From positions 1,116,001 to 1,180,000 of the forward strand of contig NZ_JACIDR010000001.1 of the NCBI RefSeq assembly GCF_014196425.1: DNA of 64,000 nucleotides, given 5' to 3'. Below the pieces are notes generated by a model, which saw only the letters and a list, made by a program, of their open reading frames with translations, did no database searches and was not told the origin of the DNA. The DNA is from Hansschlegelia beijingensis. Lineage in GTDB: Bacteria; Pseudomonadota; Alphaproteobacteria; Rhizobiales; Methylopilaceae. The position numbers and the translations under genes were made by a program. Numbering within the stretch: position 1 is the first letter of the stretch; every line of letters starts with the position of its first letter. Shown here piece by piece: positions 46,606 through 56,453 of this stretch.

Positions 46606-49245
46606 ATGCGCGCCGAGGATCCCCGCCCCGTCCGACTCGCCGAATACCGGCCTTCGGACTTCCTGATCGACGCCGTGCATCTCGACGTGAGTCTCGACCC
46701 GGAAGCGACCCGCGTGACCGCGCGGCTCGCGATCCGCCCGAACCCGCTCGGTCCCGAGAACGCCGCGCTCAAGCTCGACGGCGAAGACCTCAATCTGGTC
46801 TCCGCCGAGATCGACGGCGCTCCGCTCAGGGTCGACGACCTCGACGTGACGCCCTCCTCGCTGACGCTGCCGAATCCGCCCCGCGGGCCGTTCGAGCTGA
46901 CGCTCACGACGCTCGTCGACCCGTCGGCGAACACCCGCCTGATGGGCCTCTACCGTTCGAACGGCGCCTACTGCACGCAATGCGAGGCCGAGGGCTTCCG
47001 TCGCATCACCTACTTCCTCGACCGGCCGGACGTTCTCGCCGTCTATACGACGCGCATCGAGGGACCGGAGGCCGAGACCCCGATCCTGCTCTCCAACGGC
47101 AATCTGGTGGAGACGGGCCCGGCTGGCGACGGCCGGCACTTCGCGGTGTGGCACGACCCGCACCCGAAGCCCTCCTACCTGTTCGCGCTCGTGGCCGGCG
47201 ACCTCGGCGTCGTCGAGGACGCGTTCGTCACGATGAGCGGGCGGCGGGTGGCGCTCAAGGTGTTCGTCGAACACGGCAAGGAAGACCGCGCCCATCACGC
47301 CATGGAGTCGATCAAGGCCTCCATGCGCTGGGACGAGGAGACTTTCGGCCGCGAGTACGACCTCGACGTCTTCATGGTCGTGGCGGTGTCCTACTTCAAC
47401 ATGGGCGCCATGGAGAACAAGGGACTGAACGTCTTCAACGACAAGTACGTCCTGGCCAGCCCGGAGACCGCGACGGACGGCGACTACGCCAACATCGAGG
47501 CGATCATCGCCCACGAATACTTCCACAACTGGACGGGCAACCGCATCACCTGCCGCGACTGGTTCCAGCTCTGCCTGAAGGAAGGGCTGACGGTGTTCCG
47601 CGACCAGGAGTTCACCTCCGACATGCGGTCCCGGCCCGTGAAGCGCATCTCGGACGTGCGCGGTCTGCGCTCCGTCCAGTTCGCCGAGGATGCGGGTCCC
47701 CTCGCCCACCCCGTGCGGCCGCAAATCTACCACGAGATCAACAACTTCTACACGCCGACGGTCTACGAGAAGGGCGCGGAGGTGATCCGCATGCTCAAGA
47801 CCCTGATCGGTCCCGAGGCGTTCCGGGCGGGCATGGACCTCTACTTCGACCGTCACGACGGTCAGGCCTGCACGATCGAGCAGTTCATCGCCTGCTTCGC
47901 CGAGGTCTCCGGCCACGACATGAGCCAGTTCCTGCGCTGGTACGATCAGGCGGGGACGCCGGAGGTGGACATCCGCACCGCCTACGATCCGGATCGCAAG
48001 ACCTTCACGATCGACGCCACGCAGAAGACGCCGCCCACCCCGGGGCAGCAGTTCAAGCAGGCCATGGTGATCCCGCTGGCGCTGGGGCTGGTGGACGAGG
48101 ACGGCTCGGACATCCCGCTCGTGGTGGGGGGCGCGCACGCCGGGCCGGTGATCGCGCTGACCGCGGAGAACACGCGCATCGTGTTCGAGAACGTCGAGCG
48201 CCGGCCTGTCCCGTCGCTGTTCCGCAATTTCTCGGCGCCCGTGAAGCTCCGCTCCGACCAGACCGTCGAGGATCTCCTGTTCCTGGCGCGGAAGGACAGC
48301 GACCCCTTCAATCGCTGGCAGGCTGTTCAGACGGTCGCGCTCCGCGGGCTGGTCGCGGGCGTCGCCGCGCTTCGGGAAGGCCGTGAGCCCACGGAGGAGC
48401 CGCGCCTGGCCGAGGCCATCGGCCGGGCGTTCGACCCCGCCGAGACGGACTGCGCCTATGCCGCCCAGATCGCCGCGCTGCCGAGCGAAGGCGACGTCGC
48501 GCGCGAGATCGGCGAGGACGTCGATCCCGACGCGATCCACTCGGCGCGCTCCTATCTCAAGGCGAGCCTCCGGCAGCGCCTCGCCGAGCCCCTCGCCGCG
48601 GCGTTCGACCGACTGGCCGAGCGGGGGCCATACTCGCCCGACGCGGCCGCCGCGGGCCGTCGCGCGCTCAAGATCGCCGCGCTCGATCTGCTCGCCGCGG
48701 GCGGCGAGCGAAGCGGCGTCGAGCGCGCCTTCGACCTCTACAAGACCGCCTCCAACATGACGGACCGCGTCATGGCCCTCCAGGTCCTGTCGCTCCACGC
48801 GACGGCCGAACGCGAGGAAGCGCTCGAGGACTTCGCGCAGCGCTACGGGACGGACCCGCTGCTGATCGACAAATGGTTCCTGATCCAGGCGTCGGCGCCG
48901 CTGCCGGACACGCTCGACCGCGTCCAGTCGCTGATGGCCTCCCCGCTCTTCGACATGAAGAACCCGAACCGGGTGCGCTCGCTGATCGGGGCGTTCGCCT
49001 CCGGCAACCCGACCCAGTTCAACAAGGCGGACGGCCGGGGCTACGGCTTCCTCGCCGATGTGGTGACCGAGCTCGACGCCACGAACCCGCAGGTCGCGGC
49101 GCGCCTGCTCGGCGCCTTCCGCACCTGGCGGTCGCTCGAACCGCAGCGCCGCCGGCTCGCGGAATCGGCGCTTCAGCGGCTCGCCGCCCTGCCCAGGCTG
49201 TCGGCGGACGTGGGCGACATCGTCCGGCGCGCGCTCGCGGCCTGA
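46606..49245 (+). CDS. pepN: Aminopeptidase N (M1 family)
   Basis: This zinc aminopeptidase removes N-terminal residues from peptides in the cytoplasm. The 879-residue protein shows the substrate-binding GAMENKGLNVFND, the zinc motif HEYFHNWTGNR with the downstream Glu in LKEGLTVFRDQEF, and the C-terminal helical domain of E. coli-type PepN (PNRVRSLIGAFASGNPTQFN). The ATG at 46606 has GGAG seven bases upstream and is preferred; the ATG at 46585 lacks one. Confidence 0.97.
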   Translation: MRAEDPRPVRLAEYRPSDFLIDAVHLDVSLDPEATRVTARLAIRPNPLGPENAALKLDGEDLNLVSAEIDGAPLRVDDLDVTPSSLTLPNPPRGPFELTLTTLVDPSANTRLMGLYRSNGAYCTQCEAEGFRRITYFLDRPDVLAVYTTRIEGPEAETPILLSNGNLVETGPAGDGRHFAVWHDPHPKPSYLFALVAGDLGVVEDAFVTMSGRRVALKVFVEHGKEDRAHHAMESIKASMRWDEETFGREYDLDVFMVVAVSYFNMGAMENKGLNVFNDKYVLASPETATDGDYANIEAIIAHEYFHNWTGNRITCRDWFQLCLKEGLTVFRDQEFTSDMRSRPVKRISDVRGLRSVQFAEDAGPLAHPVRPQIYHEINNFYTPTVYEKGAEVIRMLKTLIGPEAFRAGMDLYFDRHDGQACTIEQFIACFAEVSGHDMSQFLRWYDQAGTPEVDIRTAYDPDRKTFTIDATQKTPPTPGQQFKQAMVIPLALGLVDEDGSDIPLVVGGAHAGPVIALTAENTRIVFENVERRPVPSLFRNFSAPVKLRSDQTVEDLLFLARKDSDPFNRWQAVQTVALRGLVAGVAALREGREPTEEPRLAEAIGRAFDPAETDCAYAAQIAALPSEGDVAREIGEDVDPDAIHSARSYLKASLRQRLAEPLAAAFDRLAERGPYSPDAAAAGRRALKIAALDLLAAGGERSGVERAFDLYKTASNMTDRVMALQVLSLHATAEREEALEDFAQRYGTDPLLIDKWFLIQASAPLPDTLDRVQSLMASPLFDMKNPNRVRSLIGAFASGNPTQFNKADGRGYGFLADVVTELDATNPQVAARLLGAFRTWRSLEPQRRRLAESALQRLAALPRLSADVGDIVRRALAA

Positions 49246-49299
49246 TCACGCGGCAACCGATTCTTTTGACTCAGCTTTTCGCCACGCGGCGAGAAGTAT

Positions 49300-49314
49300 T
49301 TAACAAGGGATTAA
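49300..49314 (+). promoter_or_regulatory. Perfect CtrA box in a GANTC-rich promoter
   Basis: TTAA at 49300-49303 and TTAA at 49311-49314 have exactly 7 bases between them, 109 nt before the sensor kinase start. The unusually AT-rich 177-nt gap (49246-49422) also holds five GANTC sites (49259, 49268, 49343, 49361, 49383), the target of the cell-cycle methyltransferase CcrM. Confidence 0.7.
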
Positions 49315-49355
49315 TTCGCACTGGACAGCACGCTACCGAATTGATTCTAATAGCT

Positions 49356-49392
49356 AAGTCGATTCGACGCGTGGGGGTTCCCGAATCGACTT
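49356..49392. repeat. 10-bp perfect inverted repeat before the PleC-like kinase gene
   Basis: AAGTCGATTC (49356-49365) and GAATCGACTT (49383-49392) are perfect inverted copies with a 17-base spacer. Each arm contains one GANTC site. The repeat ends 30 nt before the start codon, so it could be an operator or a leader hairpin. Confidence 0.55.
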
Positions 49393-49422
49393 TCATTAGT
49401 ATTGTTCGGGAAGGACACTGCG

Positions 49423-51729
49423 ATGGCGCGCGCCACCGTAGCGGGAATGCCATTGCGCCGCGGCGCACGGCAGATCGCAAAAGGATGGCTTAAGCTGCCG
49501 CGGCTCGATCTCGCGCCGCTCGAGCCCGTCCTGCGACGCAGCGTCCCGATCCTGATCGTCGTGTTCCTGCTGGTCTTCGGAGGCGGCGCGGTCCTCCAGG
49601 CGCTCGACGCGCGGCGGCTCGCGCTCCGTACGGCCTCCGATGACATGTCCGCCCTGGCCGCGATGGCCGCGCTGCAGATGCCGAAGCTCGACGCCTTGAG
49701 CGACGCGGCGCTCCGGGACGCCTTCGTCGCCAGCCTGCCGGGCAACGCGCTCGACCACGGCCGGCGGCTCTACGTCGCCGACGACACCGGCAGGATCGTC
49801 GCGTCGGTCGGCGCGCCCGAAGGACAGCCGCCCGCCGATCTCGTGACGCTGCTCGGCGCGGCGCAGCCGCTGACCACCTTCGGCGAGCGCGCCGGCGTCA
49901 TGATCCTGACGCTGCCCGACGGCGCGGCGGCCCTCGCCACGGTGCGCAACATTCCCTCCGGCCGCCCCGGCCAGATCGCCCTTGTGCAGAACGTCGACGA
50001 CGCGCTCGCGCCGTGGCGGGCGAGCGCGCGCTCGTCCGTCACGCTCTATGCGTCGACGGGTTTCGTGCTGGCGCTGCTCGGGCTCGCCTTCCAGTGGCAG
50101 GCCGCGCGCGCCCGCCGCACCGACGATGTGTACGACCGGGTCCAGCACCGCATCGAAACCGCCCTGTCGCGCGGCCATTGCGGGCTGTTCGACTGGGACA
50201 TCGCGCGCGGCCGCATCTTCTGGTCACGCTCGCTGTTCGAGCTTCTCGGCCATCCGCCGCGCGAGCAGCTGGTGTCGTTCGGCGAGTTCAACTCGCTGGT
50301 GCACGCGGACGACATCGACCTCTACGCGCTCGCGGACGAGGTGGCCTCGGGCCGCACCTCCACCATCGACCGCGTCTTCCGGGTGCGGGACGCGCGCGAC
50401 CAGTGGAAATGGCTGCGCGCGCGCGCCGAGGTGGTGCAGGGCAAGGCGGAGGACGGCGTCCGGCTGATCGGCATCTGCGTCGACGTCACCGAGCACCGCA
50501 CCCTGGCGGAACGAACCGCCACCGCGGACATGAGGCTGCGCGACGCGATCGAGACGATCTCGGAAGCCTTCGTGCTGTGGGACGCCTCCAACCGGCTCGT
50601 CACCTGCAACTCGAAGTTCCAGCAGCTCTACGAGCTCAAGGACGAGGCGGTGCGGCCGGGAACCCTGAGGGACGAGATCATCGCCGCGGGACGGCAGCCG
50701 GTGATCGTCAATTCGGTCAGGCCCGACGGTCGGGTGGAGGACGGCGCGCGGTCCTACGAGGCCCAGATCGAGGACGGCCGCTGGCTGCGCATCAACGAGC
50801 GCCGCACCAAGGATGGCGGCTTCGTCTCGGTCGGCACCGACATCACCTCGCTGAAGCGTCAGGAAGAGCGCCTGATGGACAGCGAGAAGGCCCTGATGGC
50901 GAATGTCGCGGATCTTCGGAAGTCCCGACAGACGCTCGAGATCCAGGCCCAGCAGCTCGCCGACCTCGCCGAGAAATACGCGGAGCAGAAGAGCCAGGCG
51001 GAGTTCGCCAGCCAGGCGAAGTCCGAATTCCTCGCGAACATCAGCCACGAGCTCCGCACGCCGCTCAACGCGATCCTCGGCTTCTCCGAAATCATGGAGT
51101 CTGGCCTGTTCGGGCCCCTCGGCTCCGAGAAATATTACGAGTATCTGCGCGACATCCGGGAGAGCGGCGTCTACCTGCTCGACGTCATCAACGACGTGCT
51201 CGACATGGCGAAGATCGAGGCCGGCCGGTTCCGGCTCGCCCGCGAGACGCTCGACATCGACAAGGTGGTGCTCGACGCGATGCGCGTGATCAGCCCGCGC
51301 GCGGAGGAGAAGTCGATCGCGGTGCGGGCCGAGGCCGCCTGCGGCGCCACCGTCGAGGTCGACCGCCGGGCGCTCAAGCAGATCCTCCTGAACCTGCTCT
51401 CGAACGCCGTGAAGTTCACGCCGGCGGGCGGCCGCGTCACCATCCGCACCCGGGCCGTGGGCGGGGCCATGAACCTCTATATCGAGGACACCGGCATCGG
51501 CATCCCGAAGGACGCGATCGACAAGCTCGGCCGCCCGTTCGAGCAGGTCGAGAACCAGTTCTCGAAGAGCCACAAGGGCTCCGGCCTCGGGCTCGCGATC
51601 GCGAAGTCGCTGACCGAGCTGCATGGCGGCTCGATGCGCATCCGCTCCACGGTGGGCGTCGGCACGGTCGTTCTGGTGCGCCTGCCGCTGCGCGCGGACG
51701 AGGAGATCCGCGAGGAGCGGATCGCCTGA
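49423..51729 (+). CDS. PleC/PdhS-type hybrid-free sensor histidine kinase with two PAS domains
   Basis: The 768-residue membrane kinase has two membrane segments (VPILIVVFLLVFGGGAVL near 40-57 and LYASTGFVLALLGLAFQW near 208-225) around a periplasmic sensor region. Two PAS domains follow (about 245-360; 370-480, RDAIETISEAFVLWD), then HisKA with phospho-acceptor His542 in ISHELRTPLNAILGFSEIM, and the ATPase domain (LLNLLSNAVKFTPAGG, EDTGIGIP, GSGLGLAIAKSL). The H-box wording is that of the PleC/DivJ/PdhS family, which sets DivK/PleD phosphorylation and cell polarity. The ATG at 49423 has AAGGA seven bases upstream; a TTG at 49402 is not preferred. It is convergent with glnE. Confidence 0.9.
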   Translation: MARATVAGMPLRRGARQIAKGWLKLPRLDLAPLEPVLRRSVPILIVVFLLVFGGGAVLQALDARRLALRTASDDMSALAAMAALQMPKLDALSDAALRDAFVASLPGNALDHGRRLYVADDTGRIVASVGAPEGQPPADLVTLLGAAQPLTTFGERAGVMILTLPDGAAALATVRNIPSGRPGQIALVQNVDDALAPWRASARSSVTLYASTGFVLALLGLAFQWQAARARRTDDVYDRVQHRIETALSRGHCGLFDWDIARGRIFWSRSLFELLGHPPREQLVSFGEFNSLVHADDIDLYALADEVASGRTSTIDRVFRVRDARDQWKWLRARAEVVQGKAEDGVRLIGICVDVTEHRTLAERTATADMRLRDAIETISEAFVLWDASNRLVTCNSKFQQLYELKDEAVRPGTLRDEIIAAGRQPVIVNSVRPDGRVEDGARSYEAQIEDGRWLRINERRTKDGGFVSVGTDITSLKRQEERLMDSEKALMANVADLRKSRQTLEIQAQQLADLAEKYAEQKSQAEFASQAKSEFLANISHELRTPLNAILGFSEIMESGLFGPLGSEKYYEYLRDIRESGVYLLDVINDVLDMAKIEAGRFRLARETLDIDKVVLDAMRVISPRAEEKSIAVRAEAACGATVEVDRRALKQILLNLLSNAVKFTPAGGRVTIRTRAVGGAMNLYIEDTGIGIPKDAIDKLGRPFEQVENQFSKSHKGSGLGLAIAKSLTELHGGSMRIRSTVGVGTVVLVRLPLRADEEIREERIA

Positions 51730-51738
51730 GGCCGGCCG

Positions 51739-54699
51739 CTAGCGAAGCCCCGCCAGCACCCGTTCGAACGCCGCCCGGACCTCCTTCTGAAGTCCCTCCA
51801 GCGTCGCGGTCAGAACCGCGAAATCCGGCGTCTCCGCGGTGCGCGCGAGAAGCCGTTTCAGGCCCTCCCCCGCCTCGTCCGGATCGAACGGCTTTTCGGT
51901 CGCCAGCCTCAGCGCCTGCGTGAGGTCCTGCTGGAGGCGCGCGCCCGCCCGGAACGTCCGCCACGTCTCGTCGTCGAGCAGCCCGGCCTCTCTCGCATGG
52001 TCCAGCGCCGGCACGGTCGCGGTCGAGAGGATTTGCGGATGCGTCGCCGCGTGGACGAGCTGCAGCGCCTGCGCCGCGAACTCGATGTCGACGAGGCCGC
52101 CCGGCGCATGCTTCAGGTTCCAGGGGCCGCCGTCGCCTTTCTCGCGATCGAGCAGCGCCCTCATCTCGGCGACGTCGCTCGCGATCCTGGCGGCGTCCCT
52201 CGGCGTGTGGAGCACCTGGCCGATCGCTCGGCCGACCTGCCTCCGGAACGGCTTGGGGCCGGCCACCACGCGGGCGCGCGACAGCGCCATGTGTTCCCAG
52301 GTCTCGGCCTCGTCGGCCTGATACATTCTGAACGCCTTGAGGCGTGTCGCGAGCGGGCCTGAGCGGCCGGAAGGCCGCAGCCGGAAGTCGACCTCATAGA
52401 GCACGCCCTCCGCGGTCGGCGCGGAGAGCGCCGCGACCAGCCGCTGCGTCAGCCGCGCATAATACTGGCTTGGGGCGAGCGGCCGCGGCCCGTCGCTATC
52501 TCCGGCGTCGTCGGGGTGCTCGTAGAGCAGGATGAGGTCGAGGTCGGAGGCCGCCGTCATCTCCTGCCCGCCAAGCTTGCCAAGCGCGACGACGGCCGCC
52601 GCCCCGCCCTCGATGCGTCCGTGAGCCGCCGCCAGCTCCTCCTCCACGAGCCGGAACACGGCCTCCACGAGTCCGTCGGCGATCAGCGCGAAGGCGGGCC
52701 CCGCCTGTTCGGCCGTCGCCGCGCCCGCCGCCACCCGCAGCGCGACCAGCGTCTTGAGCTCCTGTCCGACGATGCGCGCGCGATCGAGCGCGTCCTCGTA
52801 GGACCGCGCCTCCGAAAGCGCCTGCTGGATCCGCCCATCGAGTTCGTCCCGCGTGGGCAGGTGCCCGAAGAAGGCCGGGTCGAGCAAAGCGTCGAGAACC
52901 CGCGGACGACGCGCCAGGATCTCCGCCAGCCGCGGCGCGGCGCCCAGCACCCCGCAGAGCAGTTCCAGAACCTCCGGATTGGCGCGGATCAATGAGAGGA
53001 GCCCGACCCCGGAGGAGGTCTGCTCCAGCATCCGGTCGAAGCCGTTGACCACGGCGTCGGGCCGGTCGGACTTCGCGAAGGCGTCGAGCAGCAGGGGAAC
53101 GAGCTCCGTCAGGAGTTCGCGCGCCTTCGCGGTCCGCATGGAGGCGTAGCGGCCGCGATGCCATCCGCGGATCGTGCGCGACAGCGAGCTCGGCTCCGCG
53201 TAGCCGAGCGACGAAAGCGTCGCCAGCGTGTCGGGGTCGTCGTCCTCGCCGGTGAACACCAGGCTGCCGATGTTGGCGGACAGCGTGGGCGCATCCTCGA
53301 ACAGGCGCGCGTAGTGCCGCTGCACGAGCTTCAGCCGGGCCGTCAGCGCCTTCGCGAAGGGCTCGCGGCCGTCGTAGCCGGCGAAGCGCGCGAAGCGATC
53401 GAGCGCTTCCGGTTCCTCGGGCAGCGAATGGGTCTGTTCGTCGGCCACCATCTGGATGCGGTGCTCGAGGCCGCGCAGGAACCCATAGGCCTCGGCGAGT
53501 TCGTCGCGCGCCTGGGCGTCGATCCATCCGGCCTCGACCAGGCCGCCCAGCGTCTCGACCGTTCCGCGCGTGCGAAGCGAGGGGTCGCGGCCGCCGGCAA
53601 CGAGCTGCTGGGTCTGGACGAAGAACTCGATCTCCCGGATGCCGCCGCGCCCGAGCTTGAGGTTGTGCCCTTCGACCGCGATCTCGCCATGCCCCTTGTG
53701 GGCGTGGATCTGGCGCTTCATCGCGTGGATGTCCGAGATCGCCGCATGGTCGAGCGAGCGACGCCAGATGAAGGGCGCGAGTTCGCTCAGAAAGGCGTCC
53801 CCGGCCGCGCTGTCGCCGGCCACGACGCGCGCCTTGATCATCGCGGCGCGCTCCCAGTTCTGGCCGACGCTTTCGTAATAGGAGAGCGCGGCGTCGCGGG
53901 AGATGGCCACCGGCGTCGAGGACGGATCCGGACGCAGCCGGAGATCCACGCGCGCCACATAGCCGTCGGCGGTGCGCTCCTGCAGAAGCTTGGCGATCGC
54001 CTGCGTGACCCGGACGAACAGGGGCGTCCGCTCCTCGCCTTCGGCGACGGGCGCGATCTCGGAATCGAAGAACGCGATGAGATCGACGTCTGAGGAGTAG
54101 TTGAGCTCGGAGGCGCCGAGCTTGCCCATGCCGAGCACGAAGAAGCCGGAGCCGACTTCCGGGTCGGCCGGGTTCGGCAGCGCGAGCTTGCCGGCGTCGT
54201 GCGCGTCCCGCAGGGCGGCGCGCGTCGCGGCCCGGATGGCGGCGTCTGCGAACGACGACAGCGCTCCGGTGACGCGCGCGGCGTCCCATGCTCCCCCGAG
54301 GTCCGCGAACCCCACGAGCAGCGCCGCTTCCGCGCGCCCCCTGCGCAGGGCGCCGGCGAGCGGGCGGCGGTCTTCGGCCCGGGAGAGTTCGTCCAGCTCC
54401 GCCAGCAGCTCGGCCAGCCGCTCGTCGGGGTCGCAGCGGAGCAGGCGCGCCGCGCGCTCGGGATCACGGGCGATCAGCCCCCAGAGGAACGACGAGCCGT
54501 CTGCGATCCCCTCGAGCATCGCGCGCGCCGGGGCCGCGCGGGCGATCTCGGCGAGCGCGGCGGCGTTGGGCTCCTGAAGAAGTTCGCTGACCCGCTCGTG
54601 CGCGGCCTCCCGGTCCGCCGCCTGCGGCGCCGCGGTCAGGCGTTCCGCAAGCGTCGCCTGCTGCGACGCCGCGCGTTTGCGTGAGGTCTGTTCCGCCAT
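51739..54699 (-). CDS. glnE: Bifunctional glutamine synthetase adenylyltransferase/deadenylase
   Basis: GlnE adds and removes AMP on glutamine synthetase under PII control. The 986-residue protein has two nucleotidyltransferase domains: the deadenylylating N-terminal one (GMGKLGASELNYSSDVDLIAFFD) and the adenylylating C-terminal one (ALGKLGGQEMTAASDLDLILLYE). Each is followed by its helical GlnD/PII-uridylyltransferase-type domain, including KHAPGGLVDIEFAAQ. Length is normal. It follows cysE by 81 nt on the same strand. Confidence 0.97.
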   Translation of the reverse strand: MAEQTSRKRAASQQATLAERLTAAPQAADREAAHERVSELLQEPNAAALAEIARAAPARAMLEGIADGSSFLWGLIARDPERAARLLRCDPDERLAELLAELDELSRAEDRRPLAGALRRGRAEAALLVGFADLGGAWDAARVTGALSSFADAAIRAATRAALRDAHDAGKLALPNPADPEVGSGFFVLGMGKLGASELNYSSDVDLIAFFDSEIAPVAEGEERTPLFVRVTQAIAKLLQERTADGYVARVDLRLRPDPSSTPVAISRDAALSYYESVGQNWERAAMIKARVVAGDSAAGDAFLSELAPFIWRRSLDHAAISDIHAMKRQIHAHKGHGEIAVEGHNLKLGRGGIREIEFFVQTQQLVAGGRDPSLRTRGTVETLGGLVEAGWIDAQARDELAEAYGFLRGLEHRIQMVADEQTHSLPEEPEALDRFARFAGYDGREPFAKALTARLKLVQRHYARLFEDAPTLSANIGSLVFTGEDDDPDTLATLSSLGYAEPSSLSRTIRGWHRGRYASMRTAKARELLTELVPLLLDAFAKSDRPDAVVNGFDRMLEQTSSGVGLLSLIRANPEVLELLCGVLGAAPRLAEILARRPRVLDALLDPAFFGHLPTRDELDGRIQQALSEARSYEDALDRARIVGQELKTLVALRVAAGAATAEQAGPAFALIADGLVEAVFRLVEEELAAAHGRIEGGAAAVVALGKLGGQEMTAASDLDLILLYEHPDDAGDSDGPRPLAPSQYYARLTQRLVAALSAPTAEGVLYEVDFRLRPSGRSGPLATRLKAFRMYQADEAETWEHMALSRARVVAGPKPFRRQVGRAIGQVLHTPRDAARIASDVAEMRALLDREKGDGGPWNLKHAPGGLVDIEFAAQALQLVHAATHPQILSTATVPALDHAREAGLLDDETWRTFRAGARLQQDLTQALRLATEKPFDPDEAGEGLKRLLARTAETPDFAVLTATLEGLQKEVRAAFERVLAGLR

Positions 54700-54780
54700 G
54701 CGCCGTCTCCCTGCCGGTCAGGCTTGGAAGAACGACGCGGCCGCCGCAAGGGGCCGATAGGCCAATTGCCTGAAGGGGCC

Positions 54781-55605
54781 TCAGAGGCCTGCGTCGTAGA
54801 ACACCTGGTCCATCGCGCGCGCGGGCTCGGCGCAGGGCGATGCGCCGACGACCCGCGCCGGGACGCCGGCCACCGTCACGTTCGGCGGAACGTCGCGCAG
54901 CACCACGGAGTTGGCCGCGACGCGCGAGCAGTGGCCGACCTCGATGTTGCCGAGGATGCTGGCGCCCGCGCCGATCAGCACGCCGCGCCGGATCTTGGGG
55001 TGGCGGTCCTGGTCGCTCTTGCCGGTGCCGCCGAGGGTGACGCCATGCAGCAGCGAGACGTTGTCCTCCACCACCGCGGTCTCGCCGATCACCACGCCGG
55101 TGGCGTGATCGATGAACACGCCACGGCCGAAGGGCGCCGCGGGATGCACGTCGACCTGGAAGATGTTCGAGGCCCGGCTCTGGATGTAGAGCGCGAAGTC
55201 GCGCCGCCCCTCGCCCCACAGCCAGTGCGCCAGACGATGCGCCTGGATCGCGTGGAAGCCCTTGAAGTGGAGCAGCGGCTCGATCGCCCGGTGGCACGCC
55301 GGATCACGCTCTATGACGGCGTTGAGGTCCGCGCGGATCGCCTGTCCGATCTCCGGATCGGACTGGGTGGCCTCCTCGAAAGCCTGCCAGATCAGGGAAC
55401 GCGGCACGTCGACATGATCGAGCCTCGCCGCCACCCTGTGGCCGACCGCCTGCTCCAGCCGCTCATGGTTGAGCACGGTGCTCATGATGAAGCCGCCGAG
55501 TTCGGGCTCGCGGCGGATGACGTCCTCCGCCTCGGCGCGGATGCGCGCCCATACCGGATCAAGCGTCATGAGGTTGTGGGACTCGGCCCGGGCCAGTTTG
55601 CTCAT
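54781..55605 (-). CDS. cysE: Serine O-acetyltransferase
   Basis: CysE makes O-acetylserine for cysteine synthesis. The 274-residue protein has the helical N-terminal domain (DPVWARIRAEAEDVIRREPEL), the motif QAHRLAHWLW, and the left-handed beta-helix of hexapeptide acyltransferases with IDHATGVVIGETAVVEDNVS and HGVTLGGTGK (catalytic His and Asp), ending in a short flexible C-terminal tail that is the site of cysteine feedback in the family. A palindrome lies 40 nt upstream. Confidence 0.96.
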   Translation of the reverse strand: MSKLARAESHNLMTLDPVWARIRAEAEDVIRREPELGGFIMSTVLNHERLEQAVGHRVAARLDHVDVPRSLIWQAFEEATQSDPEIGQAIRADLNAVIERDPACHRAIEPLLHFKGFHAIQAHRLAHWLWGEGRRDFALYIQSRASNIFQVDVHPAAPFGRGVFIDHATGVVIGETAVVEDNVSLLHGVTLGGTGKSDQDRHPKIRRGVLIGAGASILGNIEVGHCSRVAANSVVLRDVPPNVTVAGVPARVVGASPCAEPARAMDQVFYDAGL

Positions 55606-55644
55606 GCTGAAGGTCTCCGCCCGCGGCGCCGTCGCCCCACAGGC

Positions 55645-55661
55645 TTACCACATGTGGGTAA
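55645..55661. promoter_or_regulatory. Palindrome upstream of cysE
   Basis: TTACC-ACATGT-GGGTAA is a near-perfect palindrome with a perfect CCACATGTGG core (55648-55657), 40 nt upstream of the cysE ATG. It may be an operator for a dimeric regulator. It also lies downstream of the alpha/beta hydrolase gene on the same strand. Confidence 0.4.
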
Positions 55662-55700
55662 ACGCACAGGCGCCGAAAAGGCGCCGCGCCGCCATGTCGG

Positions 55701-56453
55701 TCAAGGGCGCCTGGCGAGGAAGGCGAGCACGCCCTCCTTGTAGACCTTGTCGCCGACCGCGCGGTTGTGGTCGCGTCGCGGGATCGGCAGCGCCTCCGCG
55801 CCGGGGATCAGCCTGACCAGCGCGTCGAGGTCGCCGGCGACGTCGTCCTCTGTGCCGACCGCGACCAGGACCGGGACCTTGATGGTCCCGAGCATGGCGG
55901 CGTCGACCAGCGAACGCTGCGCCCGCATGCAGGCCGAGAGCGCGCGGCGGTCGGACTTCGTCGCCTCCGCGAAGCGGCGGAACATCTTCGCCATGGGATC
56001 GACGATGTCGTCCTCGGAGTGCGCGACCAGGCCCTCGGCGATCGCGTCGGCGGAGGGAGCGCCGCGCAGGAGCCCCTCGCCCATTCCGCCCAGGATCGCC
56101 GAACGGACGCGCTCAGGATGCTGGATCGCCGTCAGGGCGGTGATGCGGGCGCCCATGGAATAGCCCATCACGTCCGCGCGCTCGATCTTGAGGTGGTCCA
56201 GCAGCGCAAGGGCGTCCTGAGCCATGACGTCCGCGCCGTAGAAGGCCGGGTCGTAGAGCTTCTCGCTCGCGCCGTGGCCGCGATTGTCGATCGCGATCAC
56301 GCGCCGCCGGTCGCGCTTCAGCGTCTCGAACCAGCCCGGGCCCACCCAGTTGACGTCGAGCGACGACGCAAAGCCGTGGATGAGCAGGATCGGGTCGCCC
56401 TCACCCTCGTCCCGGTAGGCGAGTTCGAGTCCGTCGGATTGGAACGTCGGCAT
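55701..56453 (-). CDS. Alpha/beta-fold hydrolase
   Basis: The 250-residue serine hydrolase has the oxyanion region ILLIHGFASSLDVNWVGPGW, the family segment DNRGHGASEK, the nucleophile Ser in MGYSMGARI, an acidic residue in GTEDDVAGD and the catalytic His in RRDHNRAVGDK. It resembles the 3-oxoadipate enol-lactonase/haloalkane-type esterases, but the substrate cannot be told. It is monocistronic as far as can be seen, divergent from the DUF2243 gene. Confidence 0.9.
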   Translation of the reverse strand: MPTFQSDGLELAYRDEGEGDPILLIHGFASSLDVNWVGPGWFETLKRDRRRVIAIDNRGHGASEKLYDPAFYGADVMAQDALALLDHLKIERADVMGYSMGARITALTAIQHPERVRSAILGGMGEGLLRGAPSADAIAEGLVAHSEDDIVDPMAKMFRRFAEATKSDRRALSACMRAQRSLVDAAMLGTIKVPVLVAVGTEDDVAGDLDALVRLIPGAEALPIPRRDHNRAVGDKVYKEGVLAFLARRP

